From NCBI RefSeq assembly GCF_913774285.1, contig NZ_CAJYHX010000023.1, forward strand, positions 1-54,730: DNA of 54,730 nucleotides, given 5' to 3'. Position numbers and translations under genes: made by a program. The stretch is from an uncultured Sphingomonas sp. (GTDB taxonomy: Bacteria; Pseudomonadota; Alphaproteobacteria; Sphingomonadales; Sphingomonadaceae). Of this stretch, positions 19,608 through 28,414 are shown piece after piece. Position 1 is the stretch's first letter, and each line of letters starts with the position of its first letter. The notes under the pieces were generated by a model. The model searched no databases. It saw nothing but the letters and a program-made list of their open reading frames with translations, and was not told the DNA's origin.

Positions 19608-22340
19608 ATGCGGCTACGCCTTATGTCGGCCTGTGCAGTGCCGGCACTCGTGATGGCGCTCGCAGCGCCCGCGCTCGCGCAGGAAACATCCCAGGATCAG
19701 CAGGACGCCGCCGGGCGATCCGTGCAGGCGGACAACGAGATCATTGTCACCGCACAGGGCCGCGCCCAGGCGCTGGCCGACGTGCCGCTGGCAGTCTCTG
19801 CGGTCAGCGCCGAAACGCTGCAGCAGACCGGCGCCAACGACATCCGCGCGCTCAACCAGGTGGCGCCGTCGCTGCTGGTCTCGTCGACCGGCAGCGAGGC
19901 CAATGGCTCGGCGCGTATTCGAGGGATCGGTACGGTCGGCGACAATCCGGGCCTGGAAAGCTCGGTCGCGGTGTTCATCGACGGCGTCTATCGTTCGCGC
20001 TCAGGCATCGGCCTCAGCGAACTCGGCGATCTCGAGCGGATCGAGGTGCTGCGCGGGCCCCAGGGCACGCTGTTCGGCCGGAACGCCTCGGCCGGCATCA
20101 TCAACATCGTCTCGAAGAAGCCGGAGCCGATCTTCTCGGCGGGTGCCGAGGCGACCTACGGCAATTACGACACGATCCGTCTCCAGGGCTTTGTCAACGT
20201 ACCGCTCAGCAGCACCGTCGCGGGCCGGCTCGACGGTGTCTACATGAAGCGCGACGGCTTCTATCAGGACGTCACCAACAATCGCGACGTCAACAATCGC
20301 GACCGCTATTTTCTGCGCGGCCAGCTGCTGTTCGAGCCGACCAGCGACATCCAGATCCGCGTGATCGGCGACTATACCCACCGCAACGAAGAATGCTGCG
20401 GCGCGGTCTATGTCGATTCCTCGATCAACCCGTATATCGGCGACCTCAACAGCCCCACGGCGAACAACATCGTCCGGGTGCTGCGCGATCTTGGCCAGCC
20501 GATGGCGGCGTTCAGCGATCCCTACAGTCGCAACCTCTATGTCTCGCGGGGCCGCAGCTATGGCGGCATAACCGAAGATTGGGGCGGTTCCGTCCAGCTC
20601 GACTGGAACCTCGGCAATGTGAAGCTCACCTCGATCACCGGTTATCGCAACTATTTCTCGAGCCAGGGCGCTGACACCGATTATAGTGCAGTCGACCTGC
20701 TCTATCGCGCACCGAACGCGGATTCGTCGCGCGCGTTCGAGACGTTCAGCCAGGAACTGCGCCTTAACGGCACCGCGTTCAACGAGAAGCTCGACTGGCT
20801 GGTCGGCGGCTACTTCGCCAATGAAGACCTGACGCTCGTCGACAATCTCCGCTTCGGCAGCCAGTATGGCCGCTTCGCCACGTGCCGCATCGTGTCCGGC
20901 AGCGCACTCGCCGCACTGTACAATCCGGCGGCAGCGGGATGTCTTGCCGCCCGCCCGGCGCTGTTTGGCGCCGCGACGCCGCTGATCTACGCTGCGTTCG
21001 ACCGGCTCGACGGGATCAACGATCGCGGCACGACCCGGGACTATTTCAAGCAGAACAGCCGCAATTGGGCGCTGTTCACCCACAATATCTTCCACGTAAC
21101 CAAGGGTTTGGACCTCACCCTTGGCCTGCGCTACACCAACGAGCGCAAGCGGCTGAATGCCACCTTCGGCAACGACAACACCGCCTGCGTGGCCAACCAA
21201 ACCGCGCTGCTGCCGCTCCGCTCAGTCGCCTCGCTCACCGCGACGATCGACGGCATCCTCGGCCTGTCGTGCCAGGGTAACTCGACCGCCGAACTCAACG
21301 GCGCGGCGATCAGCGACACGCGCAAGGAAGACCAGTTCACCGGTACGGCGATCCTCTCGTACAAGCCCACCGATGACCTGCTGCTCTACGGCAGCTATTC
21401 GCGCGGCTACAAGGCGGGCGGCTTCAACCTCGACAAGTCGGCGCTCAAGGTGCCGATCCTACCCTTTGCCGCGGTCGGCGGCGCGCAGGCGCTGACGAGC
21501 AACCTCCAGTTCGCGCCGGAGACCAACAACGCCTTCGAGATCGGCCTGAAATACTCGACCCGCAAGTTCAGCCTGAATCTCTCGGCCTTCCGCCAGCAGT
21601 TCAAGAATTTCCAGCTCAACACCTTCAACGGCACCGTCTTCCTGGTGCAGAACATCAACGGCTGCACCGCCAGCCTAGGCGGGGGCGACCGCGACCAGAG
21701 CAAGTTCAGCACTGCGAGCAACTTCAACGCCGCGGCATCGACCACCGGCGCCTGTTCGTCGTCCAACGTCAGCTACGGCGTGGTGTCGCAGGGCGTCGAG
21801 CTCGAAGCCTCGCTCGTGCCGGCACGCGATTTTCGAGTGGGCCTAGGCCTGACCTATGCCGACACGCACTATCGCGATCAGCTGGTCGGAAACGATGCCG
21901 GTGGCCCGCTCGACCAGGCGCTGCGGCGGCTGCCGGGCCAGCAACTGTCCAACGCACCCGAGATCGTCAGCACCGCCTCGGTCGCTTGGACGCCGCCGAT
22001 CGGCAATTCGGGTCTCAGCGGGCTGATCTATTTCGACGCGCGCATGACCGGCGATTACAATACCGGCTCGGATCTGTTCCCGCAGAAGCTCCAGGATGGC
22101 TACACGCTGGTCAATGGCCGCATCGGCATCCGCGGCAAGGACGAGCGCTGGGCCATCGAGTTCTGGGGCCAGAACATCTTCAACCAGAACTACACGCAGG
22201 TGGTGTTCAATTCGCCCTTCCAGGAAGGTGCCGCGACTGCGCCGTTCACCGATCCCAGATATCCGGGCGGTCGCCAGCTCTTCTCGGCCTATCTCGCCGA
22301 GCCGCGCACCTACGGCATCACCCTGCGTACACGCTTCTGA
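19608..22340 (+). CDS. TonB-dependent outer-membrane receptor
   Basis: This 910-residue protein imports a scarce substrate across the outer membrane using TonB energy. A signal peptide is present (MRLRLMSACAVPALVMALAA, cleavage near ALAQ). The TonB-box-like segment NEIIVTAQGR is followed by the plug (LADVPLAVSAVSAETL, then IRGIGTVGDNPGLESSVAVF and LRGPQGTLFGRNA). A barrel of about 700 residues ends in a terminal phenylalanine (LRTRF), as expected for BAM recognition. The start at 19608 has GAGAGGAAAG upstream; the frame extends to 19524 but overlaps the promoter. The ligand is unknown. I see no local TonB/ExbBD genes. Confidence 0.93.
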   Translation: MRLRLMSACAVPALVMALAAPALAQETSQDQQDAAGRSVQADNEIIVTAQGRAQALADVPLAVSAVSAETLQQTGANDIRALNQVAPSLLVSSTGSEANGSARIRGIGTVGDNPGLESSVAVFIDGVYRSRSGIGLSELGDLERIEVLRGPQGTLFGRNASAGIINIVSKKPEPIFSAGAEATYGNYDTIRLQGFVNVPLSSTVAGRLDGVYMKRDGFYQDVTNNRDVNNRDRYFLRGQLLFEPTSDIQIRVIGDYTHRNEECCGAVYVDSSINPYIGDLNSPTANNIVRVLRDLGQPMAAFSDPYSRNLYVSRGRSYGGITEDWGGSVQLDWNLGNVKLTSITGYRNYFSSQGADTDYSAVDLLYRAPNADSSRAFETFSQELRLNGTAFNEKLDWLVGGYFANEDLTLVDNLRFGSQYGRFATCRIVSGSALAALYNPAAAGCLAARPALFGAATPLIYAAFDRLDGINDRGTTRDYFKQNSRNWALFTHNIFHVTKGLDLTLGLRYTNERKRLNATFGNDNTACVANQTALLPLRSVASLTATIDGILGLSCQGNSTAELNGAAISDTRKEDQFTGTAILSYKPTDDLLLYGSYSRGYKAGGFNLDKSALKVPILPFAAVGGAQALTSNLQFAPETNNAFEIGLKYSTRKFSLNLSAFRQQFKNFQLNTFNGTVFLVQNINGCTASLGGGDRDQSKFSTASNFNAAASTTGACSSSNVSYGVVSQGVELEASLVPARDFRVGLGLTYADTHYRDQLVGNDAGGPLDQALRRLPGQQLSNAPEIVSTASVAWTPPIGNSGLSGLIYFDARMTGDYNTGSDLFPQKLQDGYTLVNGRIGIRGKDERWAIEFWGQNIFNQNYTQVVFNSPFQEGAATAPFTDPRYPGGRQLFSAYLAEPRTYGITLRTRF

Positions 22341-22362
22341 ATTTCCTGGGGAGGAAAGCACT

Positions 22363-22395
22363 GGGCCGGGAGAGCGATCTTCCGGCCCTTTTTTT
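22363..22395 (+). terminator. Rho-independent terminator after the TonB-dependent receptor
   Basis: GGGCCGG pairs with CCGGCCC across a 12-base loop and is followed by seven T residues. It begins 23 bases after the receptor stop. Confidence 0.85.
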
Positions 22396-22411
22396 GTTGG
22401 TTCCACTAGTT

Positions 22412-24256
22412 TTAGTGCAGCAGCGCGGTATCTGTTGCCTTTCCCGCAATAGCTCGCCTCGGCTGGAAGGGGGGGATCTTGGAGGCGCGCAGTATTTCGG
22501 TCGCGCGCTCGACGCCTACCGCAGGCGAGAAGAGGTGCCCTTGGCCATAGGCGCAGCCGATGTTGCGTAGCCTTTCGGCCTGCAACTCGGTTTCGACCCC
22601 CTCGGCGATCACCCGCATGTCGAGTTCCTGCGCGATGTGCAGCACCCCCTCGACGATCGCCCGGCTGGCGCTGTTCTGCAGCAGCTGGTCGGTGAAGCTC
22701 TTGTCGATCTTGATGAAGTCCACCGGCATGGTCAGCAAATGGGTGAGCGAGGCATAGCCGGTGCCGAAGTCGTCCAGCGCCACCAGCAGCCCTTGGGCGC
22801 GGAACCAGCGCAACGTATCTGCGACCACCGTGTCGCCCTGGCCGAGATACACGGTCTCGGTAATCTCCAGCGTCAGATGGTGGAGCGGCACACAGTACCG
22901 GGCCAGCGTCTCGGGGATCATTTCGCGCAGCCGGGCGCCGTGAAAGTCGCTCGACGAGAAGTTCATGCCGACATGCGGCGGCGCGATGCCGAGGTCGCAC
23001 CAGTGGCGCAGGTCGGCGGCGACGCGTTCCAGCATTCGCGCGGTGATCGCCCCGGCAACCTTGCCGTCGGTGGTCGCCTCGAAGAATTCGGCGGCGGAGA
23101 CGATGCGATCCTCGGTGCGCATCCGGCACAGCGCCTCGAAGCCGAGGATCTCGCCGGTCTTCAGGTCGAACAGCGGCTGGTAGTGCGGCAGCAGCCGGTC
23201 CTCGGCGAGCGCACGCTCCACCGCGTGGATTGCATCGAGCCGGCGGGCCATGCGCGTGGCGATGCCGGGCACGTAGCGGACGAAGCTGCCGCGTGCGGTC
23301 TCCTTGGCGTGATACAGCGCGAGATCGGCGTTGAGCCGTACCTGCTCGGCCGTCTCGCCTTCGCCGATCAGTGCGCCCCCGGCGGTGGCGCGGGGCACGA
23401 CGTTGCGCTCGCCGTCTTCGATCGGCTGCGCGAGCGCATCGAGCAGCATGCGCGCGGCTTCTGCCGGGTCAGCAAGGGCCGCTGGGCTCTGCACCAGAAC
23501 CGCGAACTCGTCCCCGCCAAGGCGATAGGCACGATCTGGCGCTGCGGCTTCGGACAGTCGCCGCGCGGCGTGAATGATCAGCGCGTCGCCCGCGACATGG
23601 CCGAACGTGTCGTTGACGATCTTGAGATTGTCGAGATCGACCAGGATCAGCCCCCAGGCCCCCGGCTCGTTGCAATCAAGGTCGCCGAGCGAGGTGGTGA
23701 AGGCCGAGCGGTTGGGCAGCCCGGTCAGACCGTCGAGTTGCGCGCGTCGGACCTGCTTGGCGCGCCATATGTCCTGTTCGATCGCGATCGCGCAAAGGTG
23801 CAGGCACACCCGGATGATCCGGCGCTCCATCGGCGTTGGGCCGCGCGGCACGCGATAGTAGAAGGCGACGACGCCGGTTACCTCGCCCCGCGCGTTCTTG
23901 ATCGGGTTTGACCAGCAGGCGCGCAGCTCCAGCGGACGGGTCAGGTCGAGATATTTGGCCCAGTTGGGATCGGTTTCGATATCGGTGCTGGCGACAGGCT
24001 CACCGAGATAGGCGGCGGCGCCGCACGAACCGACCTTCGGGCCGATCATCATGCCGTCAACCGCCTCCAGATAGCTTTCGGGGAGGCTCGGACTGGCAAC
24101 GGGATGAAGGCGCCCGGCGAGATCGACGCGAAGCACCATCGGACGGACATCGGGCAGTCGCACTTCCACTTCCCGGCACAACCGATCGGTAACCGAGGCA
24201 AGATCGGCGCCTTTGGCGACAAGCTCCAAGATGTTATTCTGAAGCGAGATGTCCAC
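22412..24256 (-). CDS. GAF-GGDEF-EAL cyclic-di-GMP protein
   Basis: This 614-residue protein joins a GAF sensor domain (about 1-165), a diguanylate cyclase domain (about 170-335) and a c-di-GMP phosphodiesterase domain (about 340-605). The cyclase signature is intact as RLGGDEF (247-251 core). The EAL motif is intact at 374-376 in GFEALCRM, with DDFGTGYASL, KIDKSF and EGVETELQ further on. Both activities are therefore possible; which one dominates cannot be told. There is no transmembrane segment. I prefer GTG 24256, preceded by a GGGGG run; the frame continues upstream to 24373 without domain support. Confidence 0.9.
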   Translation of the reverse strand: MDISLQNNILELVAKGADLASVTDRLCREVEVRLPDVRPMVLRVDLAGRLHPVASPSLPESYLEAVDGMMIGPKVGSCGAAAYLGEPVASTDIETDPNWAKYLDLTRPLELRACWSNPIKNARGEVTGVVAFYYRVPRGPTPMERRIIRVCLHLCAIAIEQDIWRAKQVRRAQLDGLTGLPNRSAFTTSLGDLDCNEPGAWGLILVDLDNLKIVNDTFGHVAGDALIIHAARRLSEAAAPDRAYRLGGDEFAVLVQSPAALADPAEAARMLLDALAQPIEDGERNVVPRATAGGALIGEGETAEQVRLNADLALYHAKETARGSFVRYVPGIATRMARRLDAIHAVERALAEDRLLPHYQPLFDLKTGEILGFEALCRMRTEDRIVSAAEFFEATTDGKVAGAITARMLERVAADLRHWCDLGIAPPHVGMNFSSSDFHGARLREMIPETLARYCVPLHHLTLEITETVYLGQGDTVVADTLRWFRAQGLLVALDDFGTGYASLTHLLTMPVDFIKIDKSFTDQLLQNSASRAIVEGVLHIAQELDMRVIAEGVETELQAERLRNIGCAYGQGHLFSPAVGVERATEILRASKIPPFQPRRAIAGKATDTALLH

Positions 24257-24430
24257 GTCGCCCCCATGTGCAAGTCCCGGCACCTTGCCCGCACGGCCTT
24301 GCCTCCAGCATAATGCCGGCGCCTGTAAAACTACGTAGAAGAAAATCGCGCGGCAGCGTAGGGGGCGCCGCATGCGTCACCAGCTCCACGCGCCCACTTC
24401 GGGCAACGGCACCCGATCAGGCCCCACAGC

Positions 24431-25189
24431 ATGATCCGCGGAGGCTTCTTCGCGGCGCTTTCGCTGCTGATCGCCGCCCCCCAGGCGCGCGATACCGCAC
24501 CCTATCTGGCTGCGAGCCAATATCCCGACGGCATGGTGATCCTGCCGCCGCCGCCTGCGCCGGACAGCCCCGGTGCCGCGATGGACATGGCCGTGTTCCG
24601 CGCGACGCGGAAGCTCGAGGGGAGCCCGCGCTGGCGCATCGCCACCGACGACGTCACCAACGATCCGCTGCGCCGCAACGCCTGCGCGATGGGGATGGTG
24701 CTCGACGCCAAGAACGCGCCGGCACTTGCCCGGCTGCTCGATCGCGCGGGCACGGGCCCCGTCGTCGGCAGGGTGAAGGCCGCCTATCAGGTGCCGCGCC
24801 CCTATCTTCGCGAAGACGGGCCGATCTGCGAGGCGAAGACCGCGCATCTGGCCAGCAACGGCGACTATCCCTCCGGCCACACGGCCAATGGCTGGCTGGA
24901 GGCGCAGGTCCTCGCCGAGGTGATGCCCGACAAGGCAGCCGCGATCCTCGCCCGCGGTCGTGCCTATGGCGAAAGCCGCGCGATCTGCGGCTCGCACAGC
25001 AAGAGCGCGGTGGAGGCAGGCTATATGGCAGGCGCCTCGGTGTTCGCGGTGCTCCAGACCTCGCCTGGCTACCGGCGTGATTTCGCTGCGGCCCGGCAGG
25101 AGGTCGCACGGCTGCGCGCGACCGCACCGCGCCCGAATGCGCAGAGCTGCGCCGCGGAAGCGGAGGCGCTGCGCGTCCGGCCCTGGTGA
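24431..25189 (+). CDS. PAP2-type class A acid phosphatase-like protein with altered catalytic motif
   Basis: This 252-residue exported protein (short signal peptide, cleavage near APQARD) belongs to the class A nonspecific acid phosphatase / PAP2 group. The signature KX6RP is seen at 116-124, PSGH at 147-150 and SRX5H at 182-189. In the family consensus SRX5HX3D, the final Asp should be residue 193, but here it is Ala. That Asp normally orients the histidine nucleophile, so activity may be reduced or changed. The C-terminus has extra cysteine and alanine-rich sequence. It would act in the periplasm on phosphomonoesters if active. Confidence 0.85.
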   Translation: MIRGGFFAALSLLIAAPQARDTAPYLAASQYPDGMVILPPPPAPDSPGAAMDMAVFRATRKLEGSPRWRIATDDVTNDPLRRNACAMGMVLDAKNAPALARLLDRAGTGPVVGRVKAAYQVPRPYLREDGPICEAKTAHLASNGDYPSGHTANGWLEAQVLAEVMPDKAAAILARGRAYGESRAICGSHSKSAVEAGYMAGASVFAVLQTSPGYRRDFAAARQEVARLRATAPRPNAQSCAAEAEALRVRPW

Positions 25190-25209
25190 TGCTCGCGTAA
25201 CTTCGCTGT

Positions 25210-25253
25210 CATGAAGCCGTCGCGCTTGGACGCCACAAGCGCGACGCTTCATG
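25210..25253. repeat. 17-bp inverted repeat (one bulge) upstream of the DUF5690 gene
   Basis: CATGAAGC-C-GTCGCGCTT (25210-25227) pairs with AAGCGCGACGCTTCATG (25237-25253) with a nine-base loop and one bulged base. It ends right beside the GGGGA ribosome binding region of the gene at 25264. It could be a 5' UTR hairpin, an operator or a U-less terminator of the phosphatase gene. Confidence 0.7.
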
Positions 25254-25263
25254 GGGAATCGCA

Positions 25264-26577
25264 ATGCAGGATGATGGCACGCGCGGGCCAGCGCGTACCG
25301 CTTCGGGTTTTACACTCTTCCTGAGCGGCCTCGCGGCGTTCAGCGCCTATTTCGCGATGTACGCCTTCCGCAAGCCTTTCGCGGTGGCGACCTATGCCGA
25401 TGTCGCCGGCTGGCAGTTCGCCATCGACTACAAGAGCGCGCTGCTGATCGCGCAGGTGATCGGCTATGCGCTCTCCAAGCTGATCGGCGTGCGGGTCATC
25501 TCCGAAGCCGGGCGGCAGGGGCGGGCGCGCACGATCCTCGGGCTGATCGGCGCCTCGTGGGCGGCGCTGGTGCTGTTCGCGCTCGTGCCTGCACCATGGA
25601 ACGTCGCCTGCCTCTTCTTCAACGGTCTGCCGCTCGGGCTGATCTGGGGACTGGTGTTCAGCTATGTCGAGGGGCGCCGCGTCTCCGAGCTGCTGGGCGC
25701 GATGCTGTGCGCGAGCTTCATTCTGTCCTCCGGCGTGGTGAAGTCGGTGGCGGTGCTGCTGATGGATGCGGGCGTCGCCGAGCAGTGGATGCCGGCCGCG
25801 ACGGGGCTGGCCTTCGCGCCGGTGCTGCTGACCGCGCTATGGCAGCTGGAACGCCTGCCGCCACCGGACGCACGCGATGAGGCAGAGCGCACGGCACGCG
25901 TGCCGATGCAGGCCGCCGACCGCGCCGCCTTCCTCCGTGCGCACGGCGCGACGCTTGTGCTGCTCGTGCTCGGCTATGTGCTGCTCACCGCGCTGCGGGA
26001 CATCCGGGACAATTTCGCCCGCGAGCTTTGGACGGCGCTCGGCTATGGCGGCGAGGCGGCGGTGTTCTCGGCGAGCGAGTTGCCGATCGCGCTGCTTACG
26101 CTTGCCGCGCTGGCGCTGCTGATGCTGATCCGCGACAATCTGCGCGCGCTGCTGGCGATGCACGGGCTGATCCTGCTCGGTGCGCTGTGCTTGGGCGGCT
26201 CGACGCTCGCCTTCCAGGCTGGGTTGCTCGCACCGCTGCCGTGGATGACGGTCGCGGGGGCGGGGCTCTACCTCGCCTATACCCCATTTAACGCGATGCT
26301 GTTCGATCGCATGATCGCCACGATCGGTACCGCCGCCAATGCCGGGTTTCTGATCTACATCGCCGACGCCTCGGGCTATGTCGGCAGCGTGACGCTGATG
26401 CTCGTCCATGCCCTCGGGGCGCCGGAGGTACGCTGGCTGCCTTTCTTCATTACCTGCTGCTATGCGGCCGCGCTGGCAGTAGGCGGGCTGACCCTGGTGT
26501 CGGCGCTGCATTTCCTGCGCACGGGCACCGAGCGCCGGTTGATCCACCGCCCGGCTTCCCCTACCACCAGCGCCTGA
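25264..26577 (+). CDS. DUF5690-like MFS-fold membrane protein
   Basis: This 437-residue polytopic protein has about eleven or twelve hydrophobic segments and opens with FSAYFAMYAFRKPFAVATY, a pattern I associate with the DUF5690 family, a poorly known branch related to MFS permeases. The substrate is unknown. The ATG at 25264 follows a GGGGAAT region. The gene ends just before cobalamin riboswitch 1, whose 5' strand begins only four bases after the stop codon. I cannot say whether it is functionally tied to B12. Confidence 0.75.
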   Translation: MQDDGTRGPARTASGFTLFLSGLAAFSAYFAMYAFRKPFAVATYADVAGWQFAIDYKSALLIAQVIGYALSKLIGVRVISEAGRQGRARTILGLIGASWAALVLFALVPAPWNVACLFFNGLPLGLIWGLVFSYVEGRRVSELLGAMLCASFILSSGVVKSVAVLLMDAGVAEQWMPAATGLAFAPVLLTALWQLERLPPPDARDEAERTARVPMQAADRAAFLRAHGATLVLLVLGYVLLTALRDIRDNFARELWTALGYGGEAAVFSASELPIALLTLAALALLMLIRDNLRALLAMHGLILLGALCLGGSTLAFQAGLLAPLPWMTVAGAGLYLAYTPFNAMLFDRMIATIGTAANAGFLIYIADASGYVGSVTLMLVHALGAPEVRWLPFFITCCYAAALAVGGLTLVSALHFLRTGTERRLIHRPASPTTSA

Positions 26578-26580
26578 TCG

Positions 26581-26773
26581 CGCCGGTGCCCCGACAGGGG
26601 CTTAATCGGGAATGCGGTGCGGGGAGCGCGCTCCCCAAATCCGCGGCTGTCCCTGCAACTGTGAGCGGATAGCGCGATGCACTGGCCTCCATCCGAGGGG
26701 CAGCCACTGGGCCTGCACGGCCTGGGAAGGCGTGCATCGTGCCGTGACCCGCGAGCCAGGAGACCTGCCGGCG
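26581..26773 (+). ncRNA. Cobalamin (AdoCbl) riboswitch 1
   Basis: The aptamer is closed by a P1 stem of CGCCGG (26581-26586) with CCGGCG (26768-26773). Conserved core elements are the B12-box-like AGCCACTG (26702-26709), GGGAAGG (26724-26730) and the 3' AGCCAGGAGACCTGCC (26754-26769). It precedes a NiCoT cobalt transporter gene, as is common for B12-controlled cobalt uptake. There is no obvious intrinsic terminator, so control of translation initiation or of a longer downstream fold is likely. It is almost identical to riboswitch 2. Confidence 0.95.
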
Positions 26774-26962
26774 TCCGGTCGCTCTTGCCCTGGCCCAGGG
26801 GATGGCCGCGGCACGGTGTACTCCGTCTGAGCGACGCATGAGCGGCTGGGGCCGTTCGCGGTTGCGTGGCTCGGTCGCTGGGGAAGCGTCCGGCCGGGGT
26901 ACGCGGCCGGCCGTTCGCGGTGGCCCCGGCCAGGTCGCACGACGCCGCCGGAGTATCCTGTC

Positions 26963-27985
26963 TTGTCCGTTCTGCCGTTGCGTGCGCGCATTGCCTTGCT
27001 GTTCGCAGGCCTGATCGCCGCCAATCTCGCCGCCTGGGGCTGGGCCTTCGCCCTGTTCCATACCCAGCCACTGATGCTGGGCACCGCGTTGCTCGCCTGG
27101 GGACTGGGGCTGCGCCACGCCGTGGATGCCGACCACATTGCCGCGATCGACAACGTCACCCGCAAGCTGATGAACGACGGCCAGCGCCCGATCGCCACCG
27201 GCCTGTGGTTCGCGATCGGCCACTCGGGCATCATCGCCATCGCCTCGGCCGGCATCGCGCTCGCCACCGGCGCGCTGGCGGGGATAGGGGCGTTCAAGGA
27301 ACTGGGCGGGGTGATCGCCACCGGGGTCTCGGCGCTGTTTCTGTTCGCCATCGCCGGCATGAACCTGCTCATCCTGCGCGCGGTGTGGAAGACCTTCCAG
27401 CACGTTCGCGCGGGCGGCGCCTATGTCGAGGACGACCTCAACCTGCTGCTCGGCTCGCGCGGGCCGCTGTCGAAGCTGTTCGGGCCGATGTTCCGGCTGG
27501 TCAGCAAGAGCTGGCACATGGCGCCGCTCGGTTTCCTGTTTGGGCTGGGCTTCGACACAGCGACCGAAGTGGCGATCCTCGGCATGTCGGCGGGGCAGGC
27601 GGCGCATGGCGTGTCGCTCGGCACGCTGCTGGTGCTCCCGGCGCTGTTCGCGGCGGGGATGGCATTGGTCGATACACTGGACGGAGTGGTGATGCTCGGC
27701 GCGTACCAATGGGCGTTCGTCAAGCCGATCCGCAAGCTCTACTACAACGTCACCATCACGCTGATCTCGGCGCTGGTCGCGATCGTGATCGGGGGGATCG
27801 AGACGCTGGCGCTGATCGGCGACAAGATGGGCTGGACCGGCGGCGCGTTCGGGCTCGCGGCCGACCTCGGCGCGCATTTCAACGGCCTTGGCTTCGCGAT
27901 CATCGGGCTGTTCGTCGCTTGCTGGGTGGTGAGCTTTGCCATCTATCGCTGGCAGAGGCTGGACGAGATCGAGGTGCGGGTCTAG
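26963..27985 (+). CDS. NiCoT-family nickel/cobalt transporter
   Basis: This 340-residue inner-membrane permease has about eight hydrophobic segments. The NiCoT signature HX4DH is complete in RHAVDADHI (His52, Asp57, His58), and LGFDTATE and GMALVDTLDG are also typical. Cobalt is the expected substrate because a cobalamin riboswitch lies upstream and the corrin-ring operon downstream. No ATG or GTG precedes the signature region; the start is TTG 26963 with GGAG nine bases upstream. About 190 bases lie between the riboswitch and the start. Confidence 0.92.
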   Translation: MSVLPLRARIALLFAGLIAANLAAWGWAFALFHTQPLMLGTALLAWGLGLRHAVDADHIAAIDNVTRKLMNDGQRPIATGLWFAIGHSGIIAIASAGIALATGALAGIGAFKELGGVIATGVSALFLFAIAGMNLLILRAVWKTFQHVRAGGAYVEDDLNLLLGSRGPLSKLFGPMFRLVSKSWHMAPLGFLFGLGFDTATEVAILGMSAGQAAHGVSLGTLLVLPALFAAGMALVDTLDGVVMLGAYQWAFVKPIRKLYYNVTITLISALVAIVIGGIETLALIGDKMGWTGGAFGLAADLGAHFNGLGFAIIGLFVACWVVSFAIYRWQRLDEIEVRV

Positions 27986-27994
27986 AGCTGCCCT

Positions 27995-28014
27995 CGAAGG
28001 CTCTTCAGCCTTCG
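27995..28014 (+). terminator. Short perfect hairpin after the cobalt transporter gene
   Basis: CGAAGGCT and AGCCTTCG form a perfect eight-base stem around a CTTC tetraloop, ten bases after the stop codon. There is no T run, so it may be a weak terminator, an mRNA 3' stabiliser or merely allow read-through into riboswitch 2. Confidence 0.45.
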
Positions 28015-28022
28015 CAAAGATC

Positions 28023-28218
28023 GCGCCGGTGCCCCGGACATGGGGCTTAATCGGGAATGCGGTGCGGGGGGCCTGCTCCCCAAATCCGCGGCTGTCCCTG
28101 CAACTGTGAGCGGATAGCGCGATGCACTGGCCTCCACCGAGAGGCAGCCACTGGGCCAGCCCGGCCTGGGAAGGCGTGCAGCGTGCCGTGACCCGCAAGC
28201 CAGGAGACCTGCCGGCGC
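28023..28218 (+). ncRNA. Cobalamin (AdoCbl) riboswitch 2
   Basis: The P1 stem is GCGCCGG (28023-28029) with CCGGCGC (28212-28218). The core matches riboswitch 1 almost base for base: AGCCACTGGG, CCTGGGAAGG, and CAAGCCAGGAGACCTGCC at the 3' end. It heads the cobW-to-DUF1636 operon; the leader from the aptamer to the cobW start is about 195 bases. No classical terminator is evident, so translation control or Rho-dependent control is possible. Confidence 0.95.
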
Positions 28219-28414
28219 AACGGTCGCTCTTGCCTTGGTCCAGGGGATGGCCGCGGCACGGTCTTGCTTCCGTTCGAGCGACGAAGCTGTGCGGCTGGGG
28301 CTGCACGGTCGCGTGGTGCCGGGCGATTGTCGCGCCCGCCCGTCGTCGCGCGCCGGCTGGACATGCGTCCGGCAAGCCCCCGTCTCGTTCGCTCGGGCGC
28401 GGGGGAAGACATGC

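Noticed and set aside
26838..26962. Possible small leader peptide between riboswitch 1 and the transporter
   Set aside because: The short frames here have no ribosome binding site, and none is shared with the leader of riboswitch 2.
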